Positions 48,769 through 60,858 are shown, counted from the stretch's first letter. The stretch: DNA of 64,000 nt from Phlegmacium glaucopus (GCA_015039465.1 MU130495.1:82583-146582), one strand, 5' to 3'. A program made the numbers and translations. Notes: generated by a model not told the origin, from the sequence alone.

Positions 48769-48827
48769 ATCCGTATTGGCATCCTAGCTTATTTCATCGT
48801 ATTCCAGTTCCTGACGACGACCACAAC

Positions 48828-49979
48828 ATGGTCCATACAGCTCGACCCCACTCCAACTCGTTCATGCCTATCACCAAGAGTCATTCCTTTCCTTTGGGCA
48901 TGTCCGGTTCACCGCCTCCCACGATGTTTTCACCTCACTCAGGTCATGGGGATTGGTCACTCAGTGAGTTCTTACCGGATGAGATTACCTTCAACGTTCA
49001 TCGTCTTCTTACTGCAGACGCTGGTCAAACTTACGATAATCACTTCAATTCTCTACATAGCAGTGACTACCAAAGGCGTTGGGTCTCTGAACAAGAAATA
49101 AATCTCCGCTCTCGGAATCATCGTATTAACGCCTCCCATTCCCATTCCCAAGGGCAACATCCAACACCGACAGATCTTTTACCCGCTTCAATCGCGGCAT
49201 CCACCGACTTTCTTCGTTCGACCTCCTTGCAGACGTCTTACCCCCGGCCTTCTTCGGAGATTACACCTCCTATATCGAATTGGAATCATTGGGATGTAGA
49301 CAATGAAGTTCAACTCCAACGATTCAATGGTGGAGCTTCGTCGTGGACAAATCCTCTGAACGTCCAAATTCCCCAATTCACTCCTCAACAGTTTGACAAT
49401 ATGTTGTTTTCTGCGTCGGACACTACATCTACCTCTCTCTACACGTCGACTCATGACCACGCCACGCTCAATGGCTTTTCCTTTCCTCATCGACTCTCAC
49501 CAGTACCCTCCCCTTCCCCTTCTCCAGTATTCTACGAATCAGTAAAACAGGCCTCCCCAGTGGGAAGTTCTACTTCGCAAGGTTCCCGGAGGAGCAGCAT
49601 CGATCGGTCATCGGATGCTGGCAGAAGTTGCTCCCATTGTCATGCGACGACTACTCCTCTATGGCGCAGAGATCCATCATCAATGAAACCCCTCTGCAAT
49701 GCATGTGGCCTATACTTGCAGCAGCGAAATAAACTTCGACCCCAGGAACTCATTGATGCAGATGATGATGGGAGCACATCGGATGAGTCAGACGCAAACT
49801 ATGTTGGACCTGAATGTAGTCACTGTCGTACTCACCACACTTCTGTCTGGCGAAGGAGTAAATCTGGGGATCAGCTTTGTAATGCTTGCGGTGTGTACGC
49901 TCGCCTTCGAGGGAAGCCTCGCCCTCTTTCACTGAAAAGAAACAAAATTCGACCGCGATCTAAACACCTTCCCAAGTAA
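48828..49979 (+). CDS. Two-finger GATA transcription factor, 383 aa
   Basis: A single-exon ORF starting MVHTARPHSNSF after ACAAC. Residues 1-260 are a Ser/Pro/His-rich, disordered regulatory region. The first zinc finger spans about 268-292 (C-x2-C-x18-C-x2-C, with TPLWRR and LCNACGLY) and is followed by the basic tail KLRPQEL. An acidic Asp/Ser linker (DADDDGSTSDESD) leads to a second finger at about 330-353 (C-x2-C-x17-C-x2-C, SVWRRSKSGDQLCNACGVYA) and a strongly basic C-terminus (KRNKIRPRSKHLPK) that may act in DNA binding and nuclear import. Two fungal fingers recall the siderophore regulators Urbs1/SreA, but the Cys-rich segment those have between fingers is absent. It binds GATA sites in the nucleus. 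The target pathway is unknown. Confidence 0.9.
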   Translation: MVHTARPHSNSFMPITKSHSFPLGMSGSPPPTMFSPHSGHGDWSLSEFLPDEITFNVHRLLTADAGQTYDNHFNSLHSSDYQRRWVSEQEINLRSRNHRINASHSHSQGQHPTPTDLLPASIAASTDFLRSTSLQTSYPRPSSEITPPISNWNHWDVDNEVQLQRFNGGASSWTNPLNVQIPQFTPQQFDNMLFSASDTTSTSLYTSTHDHATLNGFSFPHRLSPVPSPSPSPVFYESVKQASPVGSSTSQGSRRSSIDRSSDAGRSCSHCHATTTPLWRRDPSSMKPLCNACGLYLQQRNKLRPQELIDADDDGSTSDESDANYVGPECSHCRTHHTSVWRRSKSGDQLCNACGVYARLRGKPRPLSLKRNKIRPRSKHLPK

Positions 49980-49989
49980 ATTTCGTACT

Positions 49990-52980
49990 ACTTTACTCAA
50001 ACCGAGGACATTCAAACCTACATCTTTATTATTCGAAGAACATGTTCCCCTAATATTATTAACAACCCCACACTCACATCGTTGGAAGGTCGCCGATCAC
50101 AAGAAACATATATATAATATTATTGGGTTTCGAATCAGGACAATTGATTGATTTTTTAGATACGTGTTTTACCAACTGTATATTTTTTATGTATTTTTTG
50201 CGGTCCTAGCTCTAAAGTTTATGGAACAATTGGATGTTTAAACGCAAAGGCTCGTTTTTACCTCTAATTCTTGAAATGAACAGAAGACGGTTTCCATTAC
50301 AAGAATGCTCGCCTGGCTCTCCTGACCCTAGAGATAATATTAATATGCAGATGTCAAGAAGTTGCGTAGTCAACGCGCAACATCTGCGGCAAGTGTCAGT
50401 CTTTGACAGTCCTCAGTGACAGTGGTTTGTCTATCAATAACATATTTGGTGAGGTCAGACCACAACCCGGAGTAACTCGAGATTTCATGGACAGGATGTT
50501 TGTCCCTGTATAATGCAGCCAATCCCAAGAAAGCAAGTGAGTTAAAAGAGTATGTTGTCCAATTATTAAGTTATCGAAGATGAAGGATCAGAGTTTTAGA
50601 CCATCCATGAGTCCATCCATCCCAACAAAATATTTACCTGCGCGGATGAAGCAGCATCGACACTGTAGCGATATTTCATTATGATGCATATGCAATGATA
50701 TATGTGCAATGTAGGGTCTGAATCAGGCTCACCTCACTAAAGGTACAATGCGCCGCTAGTAATAAGCATGCGCAGTTATACAATACATACCATCTTTCGA
50801 TAATGCTCCTTTCCTCACGGCTATCGTGCTGCGGCTGCGACTCGGACTAGTTCAATGACTCCGATTGCTTTTTTGCGTGTCGAGGAGATATTAGGTTCGA
50901 GTTAATTTAGGTACCCAGCGTTCAGGAACCTAGAATAAGCCCAAAGCGTTCCCTCAGTAGGAACTAAGGGGGAGCCGAAATCAGCACATTTCGAAAGAGA
51001 GTCATATGGTTACTTGGATTTATAACCACGCAGTCGTGTGGTGACGATGACAATGGAAACCTCCATGGGTCCTTATCCCAAGATTCTTCAATCTATTGAC
51101 GGATTTCCACCACTTAAGCGCAACCCTAAATGAAAGAAGAGATTGTCAAGAATATTGTTAGGATCAAGGCTTATGTCCATGCGTGTAAGATTTTCGCACC
51201 TAGGAATGTGCGGAACATCGTTTTATGCATATGTTTTCTAGTCGGCCGCCGGTCCCGTTAACATCTAAGATCCCGTGAAAACTGTTGACTCACCCCCAAC
51301 TTCTTGACACACTGCTAGGGTAACTGAAAACGCGATAGGTCACAGACCACACGCTTTGAACGGATTCAAAGGGGATTGAGACGCGTCACCCCCCGCCGAA
51401 CGCGAAGCTGAAGTGACATTTGAGGAAAAACATCGGTGAATAAGCCTTACTAAGAAAGTTGCTAACGTGCGTTACCTATATAAAGGGGGCATATCGCGCC
51501 CGCAAATTAATGAAGTACCTGCATATATCTCGACAATTGACTACAAGAATGTGAAACGGCGTTGACTGCGCCGCTGTACGCAAACCTTGCCTATTGATAT
51601 TGCCACATAAATCCTAGAAGATAAGAGGAATACCCCCTGCTATGTAGAACATAACGATTATAAGAGCCAGATACTTGATCTATTTACACTCACCTCAGGT
51701 ATGGAGATATTAATATGCCTCGAGTTGACGCTGATTGGTTGTCAGCGACAATGTAGGGGATTGGGGAGCGATTAGAAGAGAAGAGATCATATGGTCTTAC
51801 TGGAAAGCAGTGCCTCCCTAGGTCATGGCTGTGCTTGTCGAGGTGTCAGGCGATGTGAACCTATTGTGCGTGACTAGTAAGGTAAGCATGCTCCACAAAA
51901 CGACGTGCAGGGACCGGGACCTTACATAATGTGTCCTCCCTGTCATTCATACTTACTGACTCGGCGCAGACGGACCTTGCTTCGTCTAAAATGTTGGCTG
52001 AGTAGTCATATTTCAAGAAATCAAGGGTTTACAATTGGGCTTTGAAATCCAACGTAGAGTAAGGGATCTTTTTTCATTAATTGTTTGGGGTTGATAATCC
52101 CTGGACGACCCAGACACGAGTTCTTGACCCACTGATGCCGAAGATCGGAGAGAACGAAGGGATTTAGCTGTTTATGGGGGTGAAAGAATGAGCTTCAGCA
52201 ATGATGAGGGGTGACATCTGCCAGTGATGGACAGATACAAATGAAACAAAAGGATGCGTTGCGATTCCCATACTGTCCGAGCGATGTTTCCTGTATAAGC
52301 TCATAAGAACTACGTATATGAGCACAAGTTTCGAATGGTTGACGGCGTTCTCGTGACGTCAGAATGGCCCTGTCTGGACCTGAATCGAGACGGCGACGAG
52401 CAAGGATGTTTGATTTTGGGAAAAGATCAAACAAATTAGGCCAGGTTTGGCTTTCCAATCCTTGAGGTTACGCCTGGTTACGCAGTGCCAAGGTGTGCCC
52501 GCGTGAATCATTCTGCCACAATCCGCATGACATATTATAATGTTTCACGTGAATCTATTTAGGAATTCTGATTGTATGTTAGAAGAAATTAGTTTACATA
52601 TAGCAATCAGAAATGAAACGGACCGCCCATCGCTGGATATGCGCATTATCAATCCAAGCCAAAATGGTCTGAAAAGGAGTATCTAGAGTTCTTGATATGG
52701 ACATACATATCACGGTTATCACGGTTACCACCGAATGTCGAGAGGCAGCAAAATTGACAGACACCAACTAAGACAGAGTTGCAATTGACGGCTTTTAAGC
52801 TCTGAACTCTATCCAAGATAGAGATGAGCAAGCTTAGCAAGCGAAATAGATAGCTGCCCGGATGCCGGTGCTAAGTCATATGGCGGCCGTCGTTGCTTGC
52901 ATGTGACGCTAAAGGCACACACTAGCAAACAACAGTTGAATAATCACAACAAAGCCAAGTCTCCCCATTTCCAATTTTCT
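49990..52980. other. Long intergenic interval
   Basis: Nothing convincing is encoded. A TATA-like CTATATAAAGGGGG at 51476-51489 is a possible promoter for an unseen transcript. Frames such as 52195-52458 (minus) lack recognisable motifs. Confidence 0.4.
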
Positions 52981-53030
52981 AAATTTCTCTGCCTCTTATC
53001 GTACCCAGGCTCTTTCTTTGCTTTCTTCAA

Positions 53031-53947
53031 ATGTCCTGGGCTACACTGAGGAGGATACTTTTTTTCTGTTGTCAAGCATCTGATGAGAGCCAGGATCGAT
53101 TTGACGAGTCTGCGCATCTTATACCAACCGAATCGGTCGAATCTCCCCTGATCTAGTATGTTTTCCGAAATCTTTTTATGTCATGTCAATTCTAAATCTT
53201 CGTAGCTCGGATGTTGTTCTGCTTGATCAGCAACAACTACAAAAACGACTGGGACTTATAGTTCGGACAAAGGAAGGGTACGTCTTCAAGGAATTCATCA
53301 GAAAGCTCGAACACTCACTATGTTTTGGAATATAGCAAAATGGTCAACGTAGCCTCGCAGATTCCTTTTAATCTCCATAATAAGGTTATTCCTCCAGAGC
53401 GTTCCTATGGATCGGTTTCACGCTCGGCCTCTGGGTCTATTGATCATCACTCTCGTGTCCATGATTATCAGAACGATTATGGGTATTCAAATCATGGCAT
53501 TGCTCGTCACCGACATTTCTATGTCTCTGCCCATGATGATAGACGGGATGATAGAAGTCGTTCCGTGTCGCCCTCTGCTGACGGACCGTCATCACACACG
53601 AGATATCATTCACAGACCTTAGATCAACCCATGCCTACTCCCATTCTGAACGTCCGTCTAGTGGGTTATACAGCTAACACGAGTAAAACTCGGGGAAGAG
53701 CGCGAGAAAGAGAATCTCACTCGACAGAGGTGCCCGATCCAATCCAGGGAACAACTCAGGTTGAGGGCGAAAGCGCTGCCACTGGAGGAATCACCGAGAC
53801 ATCGTGCGAAGACCAAGGTCCCGTGCGTCTGTTCTGCGCAACTAAATTATCCAATCAACTGACCTGTATCTCTGGTATTTTCAGTCCACAGCTAGCACCT
53901 TCAAACTTCGTGATGTCGGGTCTATCACTCTGAGCTGGAACGACTAG
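53031..53947 (+). CDS. LAMTOR1/Ego1(Meh1)-like lysosomal-vacuolar adaptor, 248 aa
   Basis: Four exons: 53031-53155, 53206-53277, 53336-53822 and 53885-53947 (introns 50, 58 and 62 bp), summing to 747 nt. The N-terminus MSWATLRRILFFCCQASDES leads to an acidic stretch and the conserved helix QQQLQKRLGLIVRTKEGKMV followed by NVASQIPFNLHNKVI, the LAMTOR signature. A long Ser/Arg-rich disordered insert (SRSVSPSADG) follows, then TPILNVRLVGY and a terminal FKLRDVGSITLSWND. LAMTOR1/Ego1 anchors the Ragulator/EGO complex and Rag GTPases on the vacuole for TORC1 signalling. Family members use N-terminal Gly2 myristoylation plus palmitoylation. Here residue 2 is Ser and only a Cys pair (13-14) could be palmitoylated, so either the anchor differs or an upstream exon is missing. 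Confidence 0.85.
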
Positions 53948-53999
53948 TTCATCAAGCGGACTTCCCTGATACTGATAGCGACTACATGACGGACTATAG

Positions 54000-55400
54000 C
54001 TTTACTGTTCTGCGTGGTTCAAATTATGCCTTTTTCTTTCTTAATTTTACTGTTCGACTGCAGTTTTATCTGCGTCCTGTTGGGACCACTAGTGCAGTAG
54101 TCTTCCACAAAGGCACTATTCCAAGTATCATCATCCTTCGATACCTGGAGATCCATGATCTTTCGTTTCTCTTTCCTCTTGGTTCTCCTACTCATATATC
54201 TCTGCAATCTTGTATATCTGGCAGTTTTTTAGCATCGGGATTTATAATGGTCCCTTGTAGTTACTACTTATACATAGACTTTCTCCTCGTATCTTACAAT
54301 AACGTCTAATCGGTATCGTGTCGGTAACATATTACTACTACTGAATTAGGGTCTGATTACGCTCGCTACCAGGCAGTAGCCATCCTCATTATACAGCAAT
54401 GACCAGTGTCAGTAGTGTGTATATCTGGAAGGTGTAGACGACCAGCCAAGTTTATAAAAGGAGTGATTGCGATAGGCAATAGGATGGAATTAACGATTAT
54501 ATCCAGGGTTAAACACAGTCCTCTGAAAAATGATATCGAAGTCTTTGCCGAAACAGGATTGGGACCAGGGGTCAGACAATCCCAAAGACGGAGACAAAGG
54601 ATAAGATTGGCAAGGCGATTCAAACAGATCTACGAAAAAAGGCTTCGTAAAATGGTTAAAACAAGAAGTGACCACTACTAGAGTCTAGCAGGTTAACGAG
54701 ATCTAGATTCGAATTGCAGATCGAATTTTTCTGGTTATAGTTAGTAGTGCTGCCTCAAGATTTTATTCTGATCTACCTGAAACCAGTGTAGAAAGGGCGA
54801 CATTTAACTGATGGGATGGCGATGGTAGTAACTGATCCAAGAATAGCTTTTGAAACATCTAGAGATCTCAGTTCCCGTCCCAGGTTTGTTCGCAAGTCAA
54901 TGTGGAAATAACAGAACGCCCAGCGCACCGCTGGGCATTCTGAAATATTATGTTTCGTTATAAAGCTAGGAATCGGGACGCCAGATAATGTTGATATCCG
55001 CTACAATTTTCGCAGAAGCAACTGTCACTGGCAGTGTACGGGTACCAACAACTTATTTCCAGACAGCGGCGACGAGTATTCACTTCTGCGCGAAGTGCCA
55101 CAATAGGAAGAGAATTAACAGGCAGGCCGCAGATAGTGACTTGAGAGTCAAAGTAGATCAGTAAGTGTGAATATCAGAATGACTACCTGAAATTGCCAAG
55201 TTTGCAAAATCTTGTTTTGTCAGGCAAAGATGGACCTAGACGTCCTGCTCTATAATCCAAGAAACAATTTTTTTCCCAGCCAGGATGATGTTTATCCTAA
55301 TACTGCTAGTAGCGCCCAAGAGAGGGAACTTCTATGACTGAGCTGGCAGTGCTGCAGGCTCTTCGATTGAGAAAGTTTTGATGAGTGCAAATTTAAACTA
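54000..55400. other. Interval without a recognised gene
   Basis: Short frames only. The plus-strand 91-codon frame 54406-54681 is Arg/Lys-rich near its end but shows no motif or splice context. Confidence 0.4.
54913..54942. repeat. Near-perfect 13-bp hairpin
   Basis: AGAACGCCCAGCG and CGCTGGGCATTCT pair with one mismatch around a short loop. It is GC-rich within AT-rich DNA. The function is unknown. Confidence 0.6.
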
Positions 55401-55426
55401 CACAGCCATTTCAGCAATTCTTGTCC

Positions 55427-55790
55427 ATGGTCACAATGGATCCTCGACGTCCGCAAGCTTTTAATCCGAAAAATAGCACAAGAATTAAACGGCCGTAAGT
55501 TCGTGGACAAACAAAGAAGACAAAAGATGTTGACCCCGACGAGTATCGAACGACGAAAATGACAACGACGCTGGCGCAATTCAAGGTCGCCGTTAACCTT
55601 CACAATGGGTAAGTATGGTAGGCACGGCCTGTGCAAGGAACAACCATCATGACGTCTGCCATCAACTCATGCACGGCCTATTTCAGGTACCCAACGTAAA
55701 GGGTCTAGCCCTCCTCAAAAACGATGCAAAAGTCATATTCCTGAACTCAGCCTAATCGATGCTCCTCCACTGTCGCCCTTGTTCAAGTGA
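55427..55790 (+). CDS. Possible 64-aa spliced microprotein or upstream ORF
   Basis: Three short exons, 55427-55494, 55586-55608 and 55687-55790, with canonical GTAAGT donors and CAAG/TCAG acceptors, sum to 195 nt (65 codons with TGA). The product is basic: MDPRRPQAFNPKNSTRIKRP at the start (second in-frame ATG at 55436), then SPLTFTMGTQRKGSSPPQKR. The third exon overlaps the start of the membrane-protein ORF by 32 nt in another frame. It may be a regulatory upstream ORF, a microprotein, or the true 5' part of the downstream gene through an unusually short (34-nt) intron that would also keep the frame. Confidence 0.4.
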
Positions 55791-57274
55791 AAAGTTCATA
55801 TTCATCACCACATGCATTAGTATCGTTTTATTCCACCAAGTTGATGGTTTTCCGGTCATTGCCAAAGAAGCTAGAGTCGTTTTATATTCACCACCACTGC
55901 CCATTCTACCAAGTTCTGATGATGCAAGATGGTTCGATTCTTCTGACAGTCCAACAGTTTCTGACCTTGTGACTCGTTCATCGTCGGATGTGGTCCACGA
56001 TAAGGTGTTCATACCCACAATTGCGTCGATAGGGGTGTTGGTGATCATTTGTATCTTCTGCTGCTACAAAGTGATCAGAAGCAAGCAAACCGCACTTCCG
56101 ATGGGGGCCCCACCTATTATTTCTTCTCGAGGTGAGTAGAAAAATTCGATGTTCTCGAGAAAGCGAGTGATAGACTCACAAAGTCAACCCTTCAGACGGA
56201 TATAATGAGCCTCCCATTTTACACTCACAGCATGCTATTGGGAGACAGGAAAATGGTTACGGGGGTGGACCATTAAGTCGAGGACTCTCTAAAGTTTCAC
56301 GAAAATCTCCCTCGACATTAGCTTCCGTACACGGTTCGCCTTCTGTGCGTAGTGACACGATTGGGTACCACCACCATCTGCAACAACAGCGTCAGCAGCA
56401 ACAACTTCAACAATTTCAACAGCAGCAACAGCAGCAGCAGCAGCAGGATCCATACCGACAGTACATGATGGCTAACGATCAGGGTTATCCACAACAACAT
56501 CATCAACATACACCTCATCCATCCGTGGCTAACGATCAGGGTTATCCACAACACCATCAATATACACCTCATCCATCCGTGGCAGGGTCAGTCGGGCATC
56601 GTGGCCAAGGCGTTCAACCTCAACCTCTTCATGGTGTTCAAACGCATGCTACGCGACCAATAGGCCCTGATCCAACTGGCAACGGACGAGATCCACGTAC
56701 CGTTGTCCAGACTGTTCAACCTCCCTTTCCAAATGCGGCTGTTCAGCAACCCGCGATCCATCAAACACCAATGAACGCCAATCCTGCTGTGGGAACTAGT
56801 TATTGGGGCCAAGAACACCAGAATTTACAGCAGCAGCAGCAACAGCAACAAGCTGACCCCCGAATTTCACACATATCATCTGGTCAAACATCTTCCACCC
56901 GTGTCACAAGTTCGCCATCTGACATATTATCATACATGGCCACACCCGAAGCTCATCGGCCCCCACTCCCTAGCAACCAAGCCCAAACCCAAAACCAAGA
57001 TTACTTCAGCATTCATCCAACTGGTTCAACTACTCTCGGTCCCTCCCAAACTGGCGGTTCCACTACCCACGGATTTATCCCAGATTCCATACCGGCAAAT
57101 CTTACTCCTGGATCCCGAGCACCTTCTTTTCCGAATTCTGCTCACGCCGCACATGGCTATACTAATACTCATGTGAATTCTAATCAACCGCCGGGGTATA
57201 CTGAAACGAGAATTGACGTTCAAGGGAAATCTCCCTATTCAGAGAAGAAAGCGCCAAGAAACTTGAATGGTTAG
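55759..57274 (+). CDS. Single-pass membrane protein with glutamine-rich tail, 483 aa
   Basis: Exons 55759-56131 and 56196-57274 (64-bp intron, phase 1) total 1452 nt. The N-terminal segment KFIFITTCISIVLFHQVDG resembles a signal peptide. A short Ser/Asp-rich ectodomain of about 60 residues follows, then one membrane helix (about 88-108, VFIPTIASIGVLVIICIFCC) with a basic stop-transfer KVIRSKQ. The roughly 370-residue cytoplasmic tail is low complexity. It has two poly-Gln tracts encoded by mixed CAG/CAA, a tandem duplication of an ANDQGYPQ...HPSV unit (56469-56583) and Pro/Ser/Thr-rich stretches. The topology is that of small fungal cell-surface sensors (Mid2/WSC-like in outline), but no WSC cysteine domain is present, so the function is unknown. 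The start is uncertain because spliced upstream exons exist. Confidence 0.7.
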
Positions 57275-57582
57275 GCTTTGGCATGGGGCTTCGTCGCTTT
57301 TTTGCATAAGTATGTACGAAATTATAGGCGATTCTGTAGCTTTTGTATGATCTCGATATCAGGTCGTATCTTTTCTTTATTACGTGCAAAAGCAGGAGAC
57401 TGTTGCGTTGCCTTCAGACGGTGTCTACGACTTATGCCGGCATGCCTAGTACACAAAGGCCGAGATCTCGTTTCATTCATATCCAATGTAAACTTTGGGT
57501 CCTCCAACGTGACCAGAGAAAGGGCTTTGGTATGCTTGAGCCCATGGGTTCTTATGATGCTCTGTCTGACTTCAAGTTGAAT

Positions 57583-57637
57583 GGGGGTCGGCAATCTCAG
57601 GCAGTGTGACATACCGTAACATCACGGAGTGACATCA
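57583..57637 (-). repeat. Inverted 55-bp repeat end at the right island boundary
   Basis: The reverse complement of 37421-37475, 53 of 55 positions identical by eye and ungapped. The rest of the repeat present at the left boundary is absent here. Confidence 0.85.
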
Positions 57638-57899
57638 TACAATGAACTTCAAGGCTTGTTGAAGTTGTTCATATCCATATGTCCCATCACATGATCATTC
57701 ATGTGTCTTTACCCTATTTGTATAGAGATTGGAACTTATTATAAAGTAACCTCCTCAGTTGTTCATTGTCATCTTGATATTACAGCTGTTTCCAAATAGT
57801 GATGTTATGGCTCGGCTCGGCTTAGAAGTTAGGCTTGACATGGCCCCTAAAAATCCAGGTTTGAGCCATAGGCCAAAATATACAGTTGACTCCCTCTTA

Positions 57900-58115
57900 C
57901 AGGGTCTTGCAATATGGTTTGCACAAAATTATTGCTGCAGTGTTTGATGTGACTGACAGCCACATTTCCATGCATCCCTATAGTAATACAGTGAAACTAC
58001 TTGAAGGCCAAGATCCGACCATCTATACCTCATTCAGCTAAATTTGATTGACAGGTGGTCACATCATAATGCCTCACTACATTTTTTTTTGTGCAAACCA
58101 TATTGCAAGACCCTG
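57900..58115. mobile_element. Tc1/mariner-like MITE (216 bp)
   Basis: Ends CAGGGTCTTGCAATAT...ATATTGCAAGACCCTG, about 29 bp inverted, flanked by TA at 57898-57899 and 58116-58117. There is no ORF. Confidence 0.85.
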
Positions 58116-58933
58116 TAACCCATAGCCTATGTAACCCATACTCCCTTATGCCCCATAGCATTTTTGGTCCACCAAGTTGGTTTGCAGGGAAATGCATATC
58201 ATAACCCATAAAACTACAATACTCCATAATCCATACCCCTCCTGGTGTAAAACCCATAGGTATTGGTGCTAAATTATCATAGACCCTGAGCTACATAGTT
58301 GAAGTAATTTAAGTGACTGAGTAGTGTTTAAAAGTCTGGTCTGGTCCGGTTTTTTGACCCTCAAGGCCTTTAACCAAGACCATAACTGGTCCAGCTTGGT
58401 CCTAGGACAAGACCAGACTGGACCACTTAAGACCGGTTTACATTGGTTTTTTCCAGGTCCTAACTGGTCTTCTGCTCACAAATGTATATTTATGTATCAA
58501 AAAAGTTGTTCAGCTAAATAATAGCTTCTGAAAGAGCCCAAGAACATTAAATTTCATTACAATTTGGATTTTCTACAGTAATATTAGTAAAATGTCTTAT
58601 TTTAGCAAATATTTTAGACTATTTTACAGATCTATTTATTTCTCAGCCAGTTTTTATTGGATTTTTATGATCTTGGGCTCGTTGGAAAGGGGTAAATTAG
58701 GGCTACCCATTTGCAGGTTTAGATTGGTCAAAACTGCAAAAGACCGGTTAATCGAGACCAGTCTTTTTCTGGTCTTTGATTCTCAAAAATCAAAAGACTG
58801 GTGATAGGTTGACTATGAGGATGGCGTGTGATAATATAAACCACACACACACACACACCAACATATCAAATGTGATACAGGCTTCCTAGGAAGTATAGCC
58901 GTTCCAATTTATTTGATTTGTTTTCACACAATA

Positions 58934-60344
58934 CAGTGCTTTGCATAAGTAATTGCTGCTGTCATTTTCACCACACATGTTTATTTGGTTCTAATGTGAC
59001 CATCAGTCACTTACGGTCCGATGTGCCATCGCTCAATTAGGATTTAACATACAAGAAAGCAATGAAAATGAAGAGTGTATATTCAATAACCTAACTCTCA
59101 CTATTTACTCATCAGAAAAATAATAGCCACAGTTCAGGATCCATGATTCTGCCATCTCCGGGGTCAAAGAGTCAGCAGCTTGGCAAATTAACCAAGGACG
59201 GCATCCGGGATTCACTGCTTGTGCTTTGTGTCGTCAGAGCCAAGCTTTGAGAGAGTGGAATGACTGTCTATTGGGTTGAAATTGGGAGAGTATGGAGGTA
59301 GGTAAATGAGTTTAGCCCCTGTCCATAGCATTTTAGAATCATAATTTGAGAAACAAAACATGAGATCAGTAACATACCACATTCATCAACAATTATTTGA
59401 CGGACTTCATTGTCATGATGGATTGTGCAATTGTCAAGAATAACGACGCTACATGGGCCGGGGTATGGGTTTAACTTTGGGGCCTAGATAAATAAGCCAA
59501 AGGTGGCCATTGATAATCCCAAACTTACTACTTGCTCCCAGAGAAATTTAAGGAATTTTTCTTTATTAACAGAACCTTCGAAGATATTGAGAGTGATGTA
59601 CCCATTGCATGTGAATGCAGGTAGCACAGAGTATCGCTGTCCTCGGGTGAATAACTCCCTGCGCACGCATGCCCAACCAACTTCTGCCCATCCTCTGGTT
59701 TGTTGATTGGTACAATCATCAACACTGGACTCATCCAACCAGACACAATATTCAGCTGGAATATCCCCATGGACTGCTTGCCAGGTCGCACGGAGAAGTT
59801 TGTTACGCTTGACAGCCTCTGGTGCAACTTGTTTGTTGGCAATAGCTAGATGCTGTAGGGTGCAAGAAATGGTGGCTAGGCAGACATCAATGTCCCAGTT
59901 TTCAATCAGAGCTGTTTGAATCTTGTCTAGGTAAAGGACAGAGCGCGCTTGCAGAATGGAGGTGATGTAGTTGGTATCGCCAGCATCCAAGGCATGTGGG
60001 CGAGTGCGAATTTGAGCAAAAGGGTTGGAAACGACACCGTGTTCACGTTCATAATGAAGGACATTACACACAGTTCACTCACAGCAACCAGCAAGATCTG
60101 CAATCTCAACTGTGCTCTTGCCCATTTCATTCTTCCACACCACAATCTGCTCGCGCATTGCCTTGGGCATGTGAGGTCCTTTGGGTGCCATAGATTGAGC
60201 TTTGTCAACAGAGATGTGAAGCGAGAATCTTTCAGCTCAACCACATACTTGAATGGACGGCTTTGGAAGGACCCTTTGTCACACTGGGACCAAATAAACA
60301 CTGGGACAGCAAAATGATGCGGCAATTACTTATGCAAAGCACTG
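58934..60344 (-). mobile_element. Tc1/IS630-type transposon (1411 bp)
   Basis: Perfect terminal inverted repeats of about 23 bp beginning CAGTGCTTTGCATAAGTAAT, flanked by TA at 58932-58933 and 60345-60346. One broken transposase gene is on the minus strand. Confidence 0.93.
59105..60191 (-). pseudogene. IS630-type (DDE_3) transposase, broken
   Basis: It reads from MAPKGPHMPKAMREQIVVWK (60191) through a helix-turn-helix (GKSTVEIADLAGCCE) into a TGA, then the winged-helix linker. The DDE core is present: AEYCVWLDESSVDD with the first Asp, VVILDNCTIHHD with the second, and LIYLPPYSPNFNPI. Two introns fit (after WEQV near 59530 and after VDEC near 59390). A one-base deletion removes the codon of the expected Glu after NPI. 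The frame then continues QSFHSLKAWL, a TGA, and ends ...CGYYFSDE with TAA at 59105-59107. Two nonsense codons and the loss of the third catalytic residue make it inactive. Confidence 0.9.
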
Positions 60345-60858
60345 TAATATAATTTCACTTTTTAGTTGTGAAAAACTATGAGATGCCAATTGACTTCGAA
60401 GACTAACTTCATTATCAAACTTGCACAGCCAATGTGCCAAATATAAATATTTCCAATTTCAACAATTTCTGAAGACCAACTTTGGTTCCCAATGTGACTC
60501 AGTAGTGTAACCAATACACTAATACTTATTTTCCTTCGAATAGAACAATTGTTCCTTATTTCTTAGCACATCTAATGTGGGCGGCAAGAAAGAAACAATT
60601 CAATGATTTATTTAGGGTTATATTTAGATTTAGAGGTTAGGCTTAGGGTTAGATTTAGATTTAGGGCTTAGGCTTAGGGCTTAGGATTAATATTTAGGGA
60701 TGGGGATATTTTCTGTCTGTGTGGTAGTGTGTTCTCAGGTTAGGAGGGGATACAGGCATGTTTTGTACTTCCACCAGACTTCCACCAGACTTCCACCGGA
60801 CTTCCACTGGACTTCCACTGGACTCTCACCAGACTCTGACTGGACTTTTCTGGAGTCC

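Noticed and set aside
54406..54681. 91-codon basic ORF as a gene
   Set aside because: No motif, no splice or promoter context, and its length is expected by chance.
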